Source: Singulisphaera sp. GP187
Lineage (GTDB): Bacteria; Planctomycetota; Planctomycetia; Gemmatales; Gemmataceae
DNA: 57,073 bases
Direction of reading: 5' to 3'
Assembly (NCBI GenBank): GCA_945861245.1
Contig: CAMAUE010000014.1
Location: forward strand, 1-57,073
Numbering within the stretch: position 1 is the first letter of the stretch; each line of letters starts with the position of its first letter. Shown piece by piece: positions 8,359 through 18,351 of this stretch. The position numbers were made by a program, and so were the translations under genes. Below the pieces are notes generated by a model that did not search any database, had not been told where the DNA came from, and was given only the letters and a program-made list of their open reading frames with translations.

Positions 8359-9849
8359 TCAGGTCACCTGCATCTGTGGATCGACGCCGAAGCCAGTCGT
8401 GAACGATTCGCCAATGGCGACTAAAGGCAGCGTCATTTGGCCCACGAAATCACTGCTGATGTACATCGTCGCATCGCCCGGCAGGATGACGTGAGCGCTT
8501 TTGTTAATGAAGTCGGCCAGACGATAAACGTGGGTCGTAATGAGCGGGGCCGATTTGTAATAAAAGTCCGGCACCAATTCGGCGCGAGCAACTTCGATGA
8601 CCTGTTCTTCCATTCGGGAAGGCACGGCCAGCGCGGTGGCGACGCGATACGTGACGGTTGGCCCTTCGCGAATCGCCAAAGCGCAGCTGCGCTGAATCGC
8701 CGTATCGGAATTGAGCAACTCGAACGACTGATCCAGGGCCGCCGCTGTGTTGAATAGCCCGATGCCGGTGGTCGGCTTCTTTTCGTTGAAATCTTTCTGG
8801 GCTTTGGTGCGCAGGCTGCGGATCTGCTCTTCCAACTCCGCTAGGTCCGATGAACGTGCGGGCACGCTGCTCTTGTGCACGGCGGCGACACGCAACGATT
8901 GCAGGTCCGGCGGTGACGCGTTCAGCATCGGCTGAGCCGTTGATAAGACGAGCTTGACGTTGGCCCAATCTTCACCGGAGTTCTGTACCAGGGCGGCGAG
9001 GAATTCGATTTGCACGGCGTCCTTGGCGGTCTTGCCGGCGCGTAGCTTGTACTGCGGCCGCCACGATGCCTGATCGACGAGGTAATGCAATCGAACCTTG
9101 CCCACGCCGGCGGCGTCGCCGCGATCAACGACGATGACGGCATCGCGTTCGATGCGGCTGGTGCCGGCGCCGAGGTCACTGAGTTTGGCCTGCACGGCTG
9201 CCGCCTTGGTCTGATTCGTTTTCACTTGCTGTTCGAGTTGGACGAGTTCGCGCGTCGTTTCGAGGCGTGATTCCTTAACGTACTTGGCAAGGGTAATAGC
9301 GGATTCGGCGTTGAGTGCGCCTTTCTCGGCGGCCTGGATCATCGTCACGCCCATAAAGCCTTCCATCTTGCTGAGCGTTTTCAGGATTTCCTGAATGGCT
9401 TTTACGTCAGCCTCGGTCTTCTCGCGGGCCGTGCCGAGAACCACAAGTTCGTCCTGCAGCTTGCGTGCTTCCTCGCGGGTGTCCTTGACGACTTGCCTGG
9501 ATCGGAATCGCGTGGTCAGAACGCGGAGGCCGTCGGTTCCTTCCGCATTGAGTGAACTGAGAATGGCCGCCGACGGCAACGGGCTGATCGTCACTTCGAC
9601 AAGTCTTTTGCCTGCGGGCACGTCGGCCTCGCGCGTGACCATGGCGTTCATCGGATAGACCGTGACGGCCGCAACTCGGCTTGGCGTGACGTTTACTCCG
9701 GCGTCGGGGAAGCCTACGAGGTTTTTGTCCTTCGGTTCCTGCGCCGCCAGATCGGCGCGACGCCAATCGCCACTCACATAAAGCGCAAGCAGCACGAGAA
9801 CGGTCGGCACACCGGAGACGGCCAACCACGGCGAAAATCGTTTGAACAC
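8359..9849 (-). CDS. DUF4139/MuiA-like protein, short C-terminus
   Basis: A 496-residue exported or membrane-anchored protein. It begins with a hydrophobic segment (WLAVSGVPTVLVLLALYVSG). A DUF4140-like domain follows (AAVTVYPMNAMVTREADV), then a coiled coil (about 125-250), then a DUF4139-like beta-rich domain (KVRLHYLVDQASWRPQYKLR). The start is a GTG with AAAGGG upstream, preferred over an unsupported ATG 28 codons earlier. The protein stops soon after GFGVDPQMQV, where relatives usually continue for about another hundred residues, so it is probably truncated. The function of the family, sometimes called mucoidy inhibitor A, is not known. Confidence 0.7.
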   Translation of the reverse strand: MFKRFSPWLAVSGVPTVLVLLALYVSGDWRRADLAAQEPKDKNLVGFPDAGVNVTPSRVAAVTVYPMNAMVTREADVPAGKRLVEVTISPLPSAAILSSLNAEGTDGLRVLTTRFRSRQVVKDTREEARKLQDELVVLGTAREKTEADVKAIQEILKTLSKMEGFMGVTMIQAAEKGALNAESAITLAKYVKESRLETTRELVQLEQQVKTNQTKAAAVQAKLSDLGAGTSRIERDAVIVVDRGDAAGVGKVRLHYLVDQASWRPQYKLRAGKTAKDAVQIEFLAALVQNSGEDWANVKLVLSTAQPMLNASPPDLQSLRVAAVHKSSVPARSSDLAELEEQIRSLRTKAQKDFNEKKPTTGIGLFNTAAALDQSFELLNSDTAIQRSCALAIREGPTVTYRVATALAVPSRMEEQVIEVARAELVPDFYYKSAPLITTHVYRLADFINKSAHVILPGDATMYISSDFVGQMTLPLVAIGESFTTGFGVDPQMQVT

Positions 9850-9966
9850 TTTTCGGCCCTTTCGTGAAGAAGAGACGCGGCGCGACACCGCGAGCGCAAG
9901 GAGTTTTTCCTTATTACATAGAGCAAGACCCACAAGGGGAACCCGCCAATATGTTTTTTGCGTTTT

Positions 9967-10020
9967 CCGCTCGCGGCTTAGCGCTCGGAAAATCCCTCGT
10001 GAGCGCTAAGCCGCAAGCGG
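9967..10020. repeat. 54-bp backbone palindrome, copy 4
   Basis: Arms CCGCTCGCGGCTTAGCGCTC and GAGCGCTAAGCCGCAAGCGG around a 14-bp centre. It separates the divergent DUF4139 and secretin genes. Confidence 0.8.
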
Positions 10021-10178
10021 ACGGGCCTTGCCCTTGACTTCTCTCCAACCCCTCGTTATTGTTCCGCCGCTTCCGGGTGAAAACTTTAGCGAAAATCGAT
10101 TTTTTTCCGAACCCGAAAGTGGCGGAGTGCGAGGTTTTGGGAAACCTCGGCGAGCGAGTGCCGACAAGGAGGTTTGCG

Positions 10179-13100
10179 ATGGCCAACAACATGAAACCTA
10201 TGACCACGCGGAATGCCCGCATCGGCGGTTGCGCCCTGCTGATCGGCATCGTTCTCTTCTCGGCGCACGCCATCCGATCGCAAGAGGACGCTGCCAATGG
10301 CGCCCAGGCTCGCCAGTCTCTCAAGGTCGGGACGGATAAATTCAAGCAAGGCGACTATGAAACCGCCGCCGGCTTTTTCAAAGCCGCCGAGGTGAATCGC
10401 CTGGCGCTCACGCCGGCGGAACAAAAGGACCTCAACGCCTTTGGCTCCCAAAACACGAACGCGCTGAAATCGCGCCAAGACGCGGGCGGGCAGCTCAGCC
10501 TGGCAGAGGACGCCCTGAAACAAGGTCGCCTCCAGGATGCCGGCTTGCAAATGAAATCCCTCCAGGCCAACCAGTATCTCACGAAATTCCAAACGGATCA
10601 GGTTGCGGATTTGAACAAACGCCTCGTCGCAAAGGGCGGCACCGTGCCGAAGATCGACGCAAAAGCGCTGCTCGCCTCGGGCCGCGCCGCGTTGCAAGCG
10701 GGTGATTTGGCCAGCGCGGAAAGCTATACGCACCAAGCGGAGAAATCCAGTTTGAGCGTGGCAGCATGGTTGCAACCGTGGAGCGATTCGCCGGCGAAAC
10801 TGCGGCGCGACATCCAGACCGCACGCGAAAAAGCGCAAGCGCCGCTCCCCGTGCCGACCGTGGACATTGCCAAAAATCTCGAACCACAACCGCCGCCCGA
10901 GCCAAAGAAGTCCGCTCCCTCCAAGCTAGCCGGTCTTTGGCCCTTCGGCAGTGGCCCGAAGAACGATCCCGCCGAGCAACGTATCAACGACAAGATCGGG
11001 CGGCACATGGTCAAGGATGGATTCTTTTTCCTTCAGGCCAATGATCTCGATAAAGCCTATATGTGCGCGACCGAGGCGAAGAAGCTGAATCTCGCGTTCG
11101 ATCCCAATGACCCGCAGACGCCGGATACGTTGTTGCACGAGATTCAACGTCGTCGTGGCGGTGGTAGCGTGCTTCCGCCGACCCCGATGCCGACGCCAAC
11201 GCCGAAACAAGCCGACATTTTCCCCGTGCCCAAAGTCCTCGGCGATCCGCCGGCAGCGCCCGCCGAGCCGCATGCTCAGCTTCGTAAGGCGCGCTCACTC
11301 TTGACCCAGAATAAATACGACGAATCCGATAAGATTTGCGGCGTATTGCTCTCCTCCGGCACTCGTTGGGGGCTGTTCGAGGATACGCCCGAAAAGCTTC
11401 GCCGCGATATTCAACGCCAACGCCAAACTTCCGAACGCGAGGAATCGTTCAAGGTGCTGGCCGATGCGCGCAAGCTCTTCACGCAAGGCAACTACGCCGA
11501 TTCCGAGAAGAAAGCGTTCATCGCCCAGAAGATGCACGGGCCGTACGGCGTCTTCGATTTCGGCGATCGGCCACAGAAATTACTCGAAGAGATAAGCAAA
11601 GTGAAGCTGGCGAAAGGCATCACCCCGACGCCGAAGGATGAGCTGGAAAAAAGCATCCCGTTGGTGGCTGCCGACGTACCGAAGAAAGCCGATCCGCTGC
11701 CGACGATCTCCGCCGCCGAACAACAGGCTAACAAGAATCGCGCAATCGTCATTGTGCGCGAGGCGATGGAACTCGAACGCCAGGGCCGATTCTATGAGTC
11801 GCGCCAAAAAGCGTTGGAAGCGAAAATTGTGAAGGCGACGTTCGGTCCCGATGAGCCCTCGCCCGACGCCGTCGTCGTTCGGCTAAACGCCAAATGCGAG
11901 CAACAGATTCAGTTTCACCTTCAGAAAGCCACCGAAGCGATCGTTAACCCAGGCGATCCGCAGAGGTTTGAAAAGGCGCAGGCCGAGCTTGCGGTTGCTC
12001 GCGAGGTCGCGCAAGCGTTTCAATTCGATACCAGTCGCATTGACCAGACAGCGATGCAGTTTCACCAGATTGTCACCGGTTCGAAGCCGGTAACGAACGC
12101 CCAACCGATCGTGCAACCGACGGTCGATCCACTGCTCACGGTTAAGGTGCAGAAAATCGATCAGCCGACCGGCGATCCGCAGAAGGACGAACTGCGACGC
12201 CTGGCCCGCGAGAAGCTGCATCACGCACAATTGGAAGTCGCGCATGGCAACCTGACCCAGGCTCGCCGAATGTGCGAAGAGCTCTATCGCGCCGATCCCG
12301 GCCTACAGGCCGAAATCATCGGATTGATTGCGACGATCAGCGCCGAGGAATACAACCAGCAAGTCTTGTCCGCGAAGAATAACTTCGATGTCGGCCTCAA
12401 GGCGTTCGCGCAGAAAGATTATCGCAAGGCATTGGCCATGTTCCAGGCCCTCGATCCCAACATGCTGCCCGAGCAGCACAAGATCCGCCTGCGCGACATT
12501 ATCTCGACCAAGGAAATGCAGCCACCGCAGATCGCCCAGGTCGGCGGGCAGGAGTTCATGAAAGGCACAACCATCGTGCCCAAAGGCGATCCCGGCGGTT
12601 TGCCCGACCAGGAACCGCGCCAAACAAACCTGATGGATGAAGTCCAGGCTAAGCAGCAGGTGCACTACCAGATGGTCCGCCAGCGCGGCCAGGATTCGAT
12701 TCGCTCCGCGCACGATCAATTTCGCAACGGGCAGAAGGAGCAGGCGATCAAGACGCTCGAAGGTTACATCGAGCAGATCGGCATGACCGGCTTCGATCCG
12801 CTGCGTGCCAACGAGCTGAAACGCCCTGCCGAGGCGCGCATCCAACAATATCGCACGGTGATGGCTCGCGAGAAATTCGACGCCATCGAAAGCGATTCAA
12901 AAAACAAATTCGCTCGGTATTACGATGAGGCCGGCGCTCAGCGCAAAAAGCAAACGCACCACCAGGAGGTGTTCGAGAAGATGAAGCTCGTGACGGAACT
13001 CATTAAGCAGAACAAACTGAAGGAGGCCCAGGTCGAAGTTGAGCTGGTCCGCTCCCTGGATCCCGATAATCCCGCCGCCCTCGCCGCCAGAACCATCATC

Positions 13101-15020
13101 CACACTCGGCTCAAACAAGAAAGTTACGACCGGGATATTCACGCGAACAACGAGATCCGCCTGGATCTGAACCGTCCCGGCCTGGGCGTCATCCCCAAAG
13201 ACGGATCGGCCATTGCCCTCGACAAAGAGGTTTCCGGCCGCCGCTCAAAAGGTGACAATGGATCGATTCAGTACGAGCTGAAGCATCCGAAGGAACGCGC
13301 GATCGAGTACCGGTTGCGTCAGCCGATCTCGCTGAACTTCAAGGATATGCCGTTGCAAGACGCGATCGCGCAGATCGGCTTGCAGAGCGGCGTTCCAGTG
13401 CTTCCGGATCGCCGGGCGCTGCAGGAGGCACGCATCAGCCTCGATGCGCCGCTCACCGAATCGATTCCCGATATCGAGATGCGCTCTGCTTTGAACATCC
13501 TGTTGAAGCCGTTGCGTTTGACCTTCGTCATCGAAGATCAGGTGCTGAAGATCACGACGGAGGACAACCGCATCCGCATGCGGCGAATAACCTACCCGGT
13601 CGGCGACCTCATCGTCGCAGTCGAGGATCATCCGCTGCCCGATGTGTTCAACGTGCAAAAGATGATCGAGCACCAGTTGCGCGTCTCGCAGCCCTACTAC
13701 GGCCAAAACGCGCAAATGGCCTTCCCCATGAACGCAGGCATGCCCGTCAGTTCGCACAACCAGGGCAACGGCTCGATGTTCGGCTCGCAGACGCCAGGCT
13801 CGCCGCCGACGCAGCAGACCAAAGAGAAAACCAAAGAAGCGATGGCGGAAATGCTCAAGACGCTGATCCAAGAGATCGTCGCCAAGAATAGCTGGGAAGG
13901 CATGGGCGGTACGGGTGCGGTTCAATACTTCCCGCAAGGCATGGCCCTCGTCATCAACCAGCAACAGGAAGTCCAGGAAGAGATCGGCCAACTGCTGGCG
14001 GCACTTCGCAAATTGCAGGACCTGCAGGTGACCGTCGAGATGCGAGCCGTGGTCGTGTCCGAAACGTTCTTCGAGCGTATCGGCCTGGATTTCGACATGA
14101 ACATCCGCACGCCGACGTCGCGTGCGGAGCCCACGCTGATTGCAGGTGGCCCGTTCACGCCGGCGCCGTTTAACAATCGCAACCTCGATCGTCTCGGTGG
14201 ATTGATATCGGGTCTGACCTCAGGTGGCGTATTGACGCCGGACTTGAACATTCCGGTGCGTAACAGCACGTTTAACTTCACGACGCCGCAGTTCGGCGGG
14301 TATCAACCCGAAGCGGGCTTGTCGCTAGGTTTGGCGTTCTTGAGCGACATTCAGGTGTTCATGTTTTTGGAGGCTGTGCAGGGCGATCGCCGGGCGCATA
14401 TCATGCAGGCACCGCGTATCACGTTATTCAACGGCCAGCAGGGCTTCATCAACGGGCAGGTGCAACGCCCGATCTTTTCCGGTTTCGTGCCGATCACGCT
14501 GCCGACGGGTATGGTGGTGATGTCCGCGATCAACACGCCGTTCCCGTTCGGTATGGGCATGCAGGTTCAGCCGGTCGTCTCGCCGGATCGTCGATTTATT
14601 CGCTTGAATGTGCAGCCGCAGTTCGGCAGTCCGCTGATCGACACGGCAGCGGCAACGGTGCTCGTGCAAAGCGGTTCCCAGACAGGAACCTTTGACAGCG
14701 GCGTGCAACCACCTCTGCCCAACGGTCCGCTGCAGGTGCAGATTCAGCCGACCTCGGTCAATCTGTTTACCTCGAATACCACGGTCAATGTGCCCGACGG
14801 TGGCACCGTCGTGCTCGGCGGCTTCCGCTTCCTTGCCGAGGAACGCACCGAATATGGCCCGCCGATTCTCAGCAAAATCCCGTACCTGAGCCGACTCTTC
14901 CGCAACGTCGGTTGGTCACGCGACGGCGGCACGCTGATCTTCCTCGTGACGGCCCGCATTATTTCAATCGAAGAAGAAGAGCAGATTCTGCTCGGCACCC
15001 TGGACCCGATTCCGCGCTAG
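10179..15020 (+). CDS. giant TPR-secretin outer-membrane protein
   Basis: A 1613-residue protein. AAGGAGG lies just upstream of the chosen ATG, and a signal peptide follows (GGCALLIGIVLFSAHA). Residues about 40-1000 are helical repeats in which motifs such as EKLRRDIQRQ and GDYETAAGFFKAA recur; these look like TPRs. From about 1055 a STN/secretin-N-like region begins (NFKDMPLQDAIAQIGLQSG). The C-terminal third is a type II/III secretin: VEMRAVVVSETFFERIG, then VPDGGTVVLGGF at 1538-1549 and LSKIPYLSRLFRNVG. It should form an outer-membrane ring, as GspD or PilQ do. The long TPR front is unusual compared with the 600-750 residues of typical secretins. Confidence 0.85.
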   Translation: MANNMKPMTTRNARIGGCALLIGIVLFSAHAIRSQEDAANGAQARQSLKVGTDKFKQGDYETAAGFFKAAEVNRLALTPAEQKDLNAFGSQNTNALKSRQDAGGQLSLAEDALKQGRLQDAGLQMKSLQANQYLTKFQTDQVADLNKRLVAKGGTVPKIDAKALLASGRAALQAGDLASAESYTHQAEKSSLSVAAWLQPWSDSPAKLRRDIQTAREKAQAPLPVPTVDIAKNLEPQPPPEPKKSAPSKLAGLWPFGSGPKNDPAEQRINDKIGRHMVKDGFFFLQANDLDKAYMCATEAKKLNLAFDPNDPQTPDTLLHEIQRRRGGGSVLPPTPMPTPTPKQADIFPVPKVLGDPPAAPAEPHAQLRKARSLLTQNKYDESDKICGVLLSSGTRWGLFEDTPEKLRRDIQRQRQTSEREESFKVLADARKLFTQGNYADSEKKAFIAQKMHGPYGVFDFGDRPQKLLEEISKVKLAKGITPTPKDELEKSIPLVAADVPKKADPLPTISAAEQQANKNRAIVIVREAMELERQGRFYESRQKALEAKIVKATFGPDEPSPDAVVVRLNAKCEQQIQFHLQKATEAIVNPGDPQRFEKAQAELAVAREVAQAFQFDTSRIDQTAMQFHQIVTGSKPVTNAQPIVQPTVDPLLTVKVQKIDQPTGDPQKDELRRLAREKLHHAQLEVAHGNLTQARRMCEELYRADPGLQAEIIGLIATISAEEYNQQVLSAKNNFDVGLKAFAQKDYRKALAMFQALDPNMLPEQHKIRLRDIISTKEMQPPQIAQVGGQEFMKGTTIVPKGDPGGLPDQEPRQTNLMDEVQAKQQVHYQMVRQRGQDSIRSAHDQFRNGQKEQAIKTLEGYIEQIGMTGFDPLRANELKRPAEARIQQYRTVMAREKFDAIESDSKNKFARYYDEAGAQRKKQTHHQEVFEKMKLVTELIKQNKLKEAQVEVELVRSLDPDNPAALAARTIIHTRLKQESYDRDIHANNEIRLDLNRPGLGVIPKDGSAIALDKEVSGRRSKGDNGSIQYELKHPKERAIEYRLRQPISLNFKDMPLQDAIAQIGLQSGVPVLPDRRALQEARISLDAPLTESIPDIEMRSALNILLKPLRLTFVIEDQVLKITTEDNRIRMRRITYPVGDLIVAVEDHPLPDVFNVQKMIEHQLRVSQPYYGQNAQMAFPMNAGMPVSSHNQGNGSMFGSQTPGSPPTQQTKEKTKEAMAEMLKTLIQEIVAKNSWEGMGGTGAVQYFPQGMALVINQQQEVQEEIGQLLAALRKLQDLQVTVEMRAVVVSETFFERIGLDFDMNIRTPTSRAEPTLIAGGPFTPAPFNNRNLDRLGGLISGLTSGGVLTPDLNIPVRNSTFNFTTPQFGGYQPEAGLSLGLAFLSDIQVFMFLEAVQGDRRAHIMQAPRITLFNGQQGFINGQVQRPIFSGFVPITLPTGMVVMSAINTPFPFGMGMQVQPVVSPDRRFIRLNVQPQFGSPLIDTAAATVLVQSGSQTGTFDSGVQPPLPNGPLQVQIQPTSVNLFTSNTTVNVPDGGTVVLGGFRFLAEERTEYGPPILSKIPYLSRLFRNVGWSRDGGTLIFLVTARIISIEEEEQILLGTLDPIPR

Positions 15021-15028
15021 CCCCGATC

Positions 15029-15138
15029 ATTCACCACAGAGAAGAGAAGAATAGGTAAAATGAACTGTGTGTTTGGAATTATCGCACCTCCGATTCTATT
15101 AGCTTTCTCTGTGCCTCTGTGTCTCTGTGGTGAGTAAT
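15029..15138. repeat. large imperfect inverted repeat, ACCACAGAG type
   Basis: Begins ATTCACCACAGAG and ends CTCTGTGGTGAGTAAT, with a centre of about 75 bp that also pairs in part. Related to 4820-4992. It occupies almost the whole gap between the secretin gene and the next gene. Confidence 0.65.
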
Positions 15139-15167
15139 TCGTTTTGATACCCTACGGAGCCTCGCAT

Positions 15168-16586
15168 ATGAAACGTTGGAAATGGCTACTCCCCGGACTC
15201 ACCCTGGCACTGGGCGTCGTGTTGCACCAAGGCATTCGCGCGCAGTTGCCCGTGAAAACACGCGAGGCGCAATCGCCATTCTCGACGCCGAAGGTGCAGG
15301 GCACGCCCGGCAGCGCCATTGAGATCGGCCCCGGCGAGCAAGGTGCGGTGTTACGTTTGCCCGGCGCGCCGATGACGCCGCCGGAACCGGAGCCGACGCC
15401 GCAGAATCAGCCCGTCAGGCAACCCGCGCCCGTGGAGCCGCGAATCGCGCCAAACCCAGCGTTGAACGGTCTGCCAGAGTCGATACGCAACAACTACAAT
15501 CCCGCTGTGTTGCCTCCGGGCGGCGCGGAAGTTGTCCGTCCCGCAACACGAGTGGCGCTGCCGCCGGTCAATTTCGACAACGTCAATCGCGATATCGAAG
15601 TTACGCCCGAGGCCGGCCCATGGGTTCTCATGATGATGGCCTACAGTGGCGAGAAGGCTCCCGAATACGCTCGCAAATTTACCTTCGTTCTGCGTAATCG
15701 CTTCAAGCTGAACGCTTTTGTGTTCAACTTTGGGGCGGAAGAAAAACGTAAGGAATACGAGCGAGTCAATGCTGAACGCGAAAAGCAGAAGCGGGAACTA
15801 CGGGAAGCTTTGAAGGATGTCGGTGTCGTCGCGGAAATGCCCATTCGCATCCACGCCACACGCTTCGAGCAGCAAGTCGGCGTACTCGTCGGCGGCTTCA
15901 AAACCCGGGACGATGCGCTCGCCGCCAAGGAGCGACTCCGTAAAAACGAAAAGGCCTGGGAAAGCAAGGACGCCATCGAGTTCGCCTTCGACCTCGTCTA
16001 TCAAGAAACGCCGGTGAAGGACAAATTTGGCCGGGTCGTCGGCGCGTCGGAAAGGAAACACGCCTATGATAATCCGTTTCTGAAGGCATTCCCCGCGCGA
16101 AATCCGACCATCAAGGCCGAGGACCCCGCCAACGAACGCAATGCCGAGGAAGTCAAGTTCATGCGGCGAATCAACGAGAGTGAACCGTTGAGCCTCTTCA
16201 AGTGCCCAAAGGCCTTTACACTCGTCATCAAGCAATTTGCCTCGCAGCTCAAGGTCATTGATAACTCGACGGTCGATCCAAAGCAGCAACAGACTTCCTT
16301 TTTGAAGCATTTCTCCGGGTTCGAGTTCTGGAAGAAAGGCGAATGGCAGGACTACGCGGCTCACAACGCCCATAATCTCGCTGAAGGACTTCGCAAGGCG
16401 GGGTTGCCGGAGACTTATGTCCTACACTGTCGACATTGCAGCTATGTAACTGTCGGCGGTTACGATCGCGTCGAGGATCCGCAGCTGGTGGGGATGCAAA
16501 ATTACCTCACTACGCGGTTTCAGGAAGACGCTTTCCGCCGAATTGACATAATGGCGCGCCCGGCGATCATGCCGATCCCGAAGTGA
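15168..16586 (+). CDS. secreted SPOR-like protein beside the secretin
   Basis: A 472-residue protein with a cleavable-looking signal peptide (KWLLPGLTLALGVVLHQGIRA), then a proline-rich linker (about 60-125). The rest is mixed alpha/beta with a charged coiled-coil stretch (ERVNAEREKQKRELREAL). The segment VGVLVGGFKTRDDALAAKERL has the shape of a SPOR or related sequence-divergent repeat, as if several copies were present. CGGAG precedes the ATG. It follows the secretin in the same direction, so it may serve the same envelope machinery. No family is assigned with confidence. Confidence 0.6.
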   Translation: MKRWKWLLPGLTLALGVVLHQGIRAQLPVKTREAQSPFSTPKVQGTPGSAIEIGPGEQGAVLRLPGAPMTPPEPEPTPQNQPVRQPAPVEPRIAPNPALNGLPESIRNNYNPAVLPPGGAEVVRPATRVALPPVNFDNVNRDIEVTPEAGPWVLMMMAYSGEKAPEYARKFTFVLRNRFKLNAFVFNFGAEEKRKEYERVNAEREKQKRELREALKDVGVVAEMPIRIHATRFEQQVGVLVGGFKTRDDALAAKERLRKNEKAWESKDAIEFAFDLVYQETPVKDKFGRVVGASERKHAYDNPFLKAFPARNPTIKAEDPANERNAEEVKFMRRINESEPLSLFKCPKAFTLVIKQFASQLKVIDNSTVDPKQQQTSFLKHFSGFEFWKKGEWQDYAAHNAHNLAEGLRKAGLPETYVLHCRHCSYVTVGGYDRVEDPQLVGMQNYLTTRFQEDAFRRIDIMARPAIMPIPK

Positions 16587-16719
16587 ACGAAAATCCACGT
16601 GCCCGAAGGAAGATGTCCGCGACCACATACTTCACGCGGTTGGGTTTGTCGCTTTTTCGGCCGCGACTGTTAGGGAGCGGCCGACTGTTCGCAGTAGTTT
16701 TCGCGTGTTCGATGCAGAC

Positions 16720-16740
16720 ACATCACGTGTAGCGTGATGT
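16720..16740. promoter_or_regulatory. small perfect hairpin in the 16587-16878 gap
   Basis: ACATCACG, five bases, then CGTGATGT: a perfect 8-bp stem upstream of the GGDEF gene. It could be an operator for a dimeric regulator or the terminator of the gene before. Nothing else in this 290-bp gap is recognisable. Confidence 0.35.
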
Positions 16741-16878
16741 CTTTGGTATACGCGGAAACCTGTCGGTACCGTCAAGAATCACATTTTTTCATCTTTTTCC
16801 AGCAAAGCGTTCACAAAGAAGCTATGTTTGCGCAGGCGAGCACCGTTCATTGTTCGCGTCTCCGTCGAAGGACTACGC

Positions 16879-18180
16879 ATGGCTAAGCAATTTCAAACCG
16901 CGCAAACAAAGAAAACGCAGCCGCGCGGCGACTCGCAGCTGGTGCTGGGCAAGGAACTCGCCGAGCTGTCGCATCGCGTGTTTATCGAGGGCTGGCGTGG
17001 TGCCTTTCTCACGTTTGCCGGCGTTGTATTGGTCATCTTGATCGGCCTGTTTGACTACAGCACGGGCCCGGAACTCTCGTTCTCGATCATCTACCTGTTC
17101 CCGATTGCACTAACGGCATGGTGGGGCGGTTTGTCGCAGGGTTTGCTGACCTCCATGGTTTGCGCCATCAGCTGGCAGATGGTCGAAGTCGCTGAAGGAG
17201 CACAGATGTCCTCGGTGATTCAACTTTGGAACGGCACCACGCGGTTCGGCGTCTTCGTCATTACGTCCAGCCTGCTGGCGCGATTACGTGTAAGTTTGTA
17301 CCTTGAGAAGAAATTGGCACGCTCGGACCCTCTGACTGGGGCCGCCAATGGACGAACATTTTACGAGAGCGTCAGTCAGGCCGTCGAACGTTCTCTTCGG
17401 GGTGACGGGCCGCTGACTTTGGTCTATCTTGATATGGACAACTTCAAATGGCTCAACGACACGCTGGGCCACGCTGCCGGCGATGAGGCATTGTGCGACC
17501 TGGTGGGTACGATCGACGGTAACATTCGGAGCACCGATCATTTCGCACGATTAGGCGGCGATGAATTCGCGTTGCTTTTCACGAATTGCGGCGAATCGGA
17601 TGGGAACGCTATCTTGATACGCATCCAGCAGCGTTTTGCCGCGATTATGGCTCGCAAACGCTGGCCGGTAACGCTGAGCATCGGCGCGATGACGTTCCCG
17701 CAACCGATGCGCGATGTCGATACGATGGTGCGCCTGGTGGACGGGCTGATGTACCGTGCCAAGAAGGCGGGCAAGGACCAGATCGTTCATGAAATGATGG
17801 ATGACCAAAAGCTTCGGCTGGATGCGACGGCACCGAAATTCATCGAACGCCGGGCGACGGCGCGCGTGTTGTGCGATCGGCCAGCCCGCATCCGCTTTGA
17901 GGATGCACCCGCTGAGGCCGACGAATTCGCGCGCGTGCGTGGCATCTTCGCCAGCGGCTTGTGTCTACACCTGGAACGCGAGCTGTCCCTGAATACGCTG
18001 ATCGCCGTTGAGCCGTTGCACGAATGCGGCGCGAAAACATTGCTCGTTCGGGTAATGTTGGCAGCTACCGAGGACAACGGTTGGCTGCACGAATGCGCCT
18101 TCCCGAATCGTCTGACGACCGACGAACTCTCGCTCTGGGAACACGAACAGAGCGCGGAATCGTGTCACGATCGTCATTGA
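16879..18180 (+). CDS. membrane diguanylate cyclase with PilZ-like tail
   Basis: A 433-residue protein that should make cyclic di-GMP from two GTP at the inner membrane. Residues 40-138 contain three to four hydrophobic helices, an MHYT/MASE-like sensor. The GGDEF domain spans about 148-310, with DPLTGAANGR, the active GGDEF at 226-230, and an RxxD inhibition site R217-D220 five residues before it. So it should be active and product-inhibited. After residue 325 a beta-rich segment with RRATAR resembles PilZ, suggesting it also binds its product, though the match is weak. The start is the ATG before AKQFQ. Confidence 0.85.
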   Translation: MAKQFQTAQTKKTQPRGDSQLVLGKELAELSHRVFIEGWRGAFLTFAGVVLVILIGLFDYSTGPELSFSIIYLFPIALTAWWGGLSQGLLTSMVCAISWQMVEVAEGAQMSSVIQLWNGTTRFGVFVITSSLLARLRVSLYLEKKLARSDPLTGAANGRTFYESVSQAVERSLRGDGPLTLVYLDMDNFKWLNDTLGHAAGDEALCDLVGTIDGNIRSTDHFARLGGDEFALLFTNCGESDGNAILIRIQQRFAAIMARKRWPVTLSIGAMTFPQPMRDVDTMVRLVDGLMYRAKKAGKDQIVHEMMDDQKLRLDATAPKFIERRATARVLCDRPARIRFEDAPAEADEFARVRGIFASGLCLHLERELSLNTLIAVEPLHECGAKTLLVRVMLAATEDNGWLHECAFPNRLTTDELSLWEHEQSAESCHDRH

Positions 18181-18208
18181 GAAAAAAATCAATCCTATTT
18201 TCCCTATT

Positions 18209-18262
18209 CCGCTTGCGGCTTAGCGCTCGCGCGGGACGATCCGAACGCTAAGCCGCAAGCGG
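18209..18262. repeat. 54-bp backbone palindrome, copy 5
   Basis: CCGCTTGCGGCTTAGCGCTC on the left and GAACGCTAAGCCGCAAGCGG on the right; pairing extends about 3 bp further on each side. It lies between the GGDEF gene and the PQQ-propeller gene. Confidence 0.8.
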
Positions 18263-18351
18263 AATACTCAAGCCCCCCACGTCATCCTTCCGCCCCCTCC
18301 TATAATCACCTTCAGAGACGGTTCGCAAGTTTTCTTTGAAGGACTGCTCCC

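Noticed and set aside
13245..13991. A 248-codon leftward frame inside the secretin gene.
   Set aside because: Antisense shadow of the STN/secretin part, with no recognisable domain or start signal.
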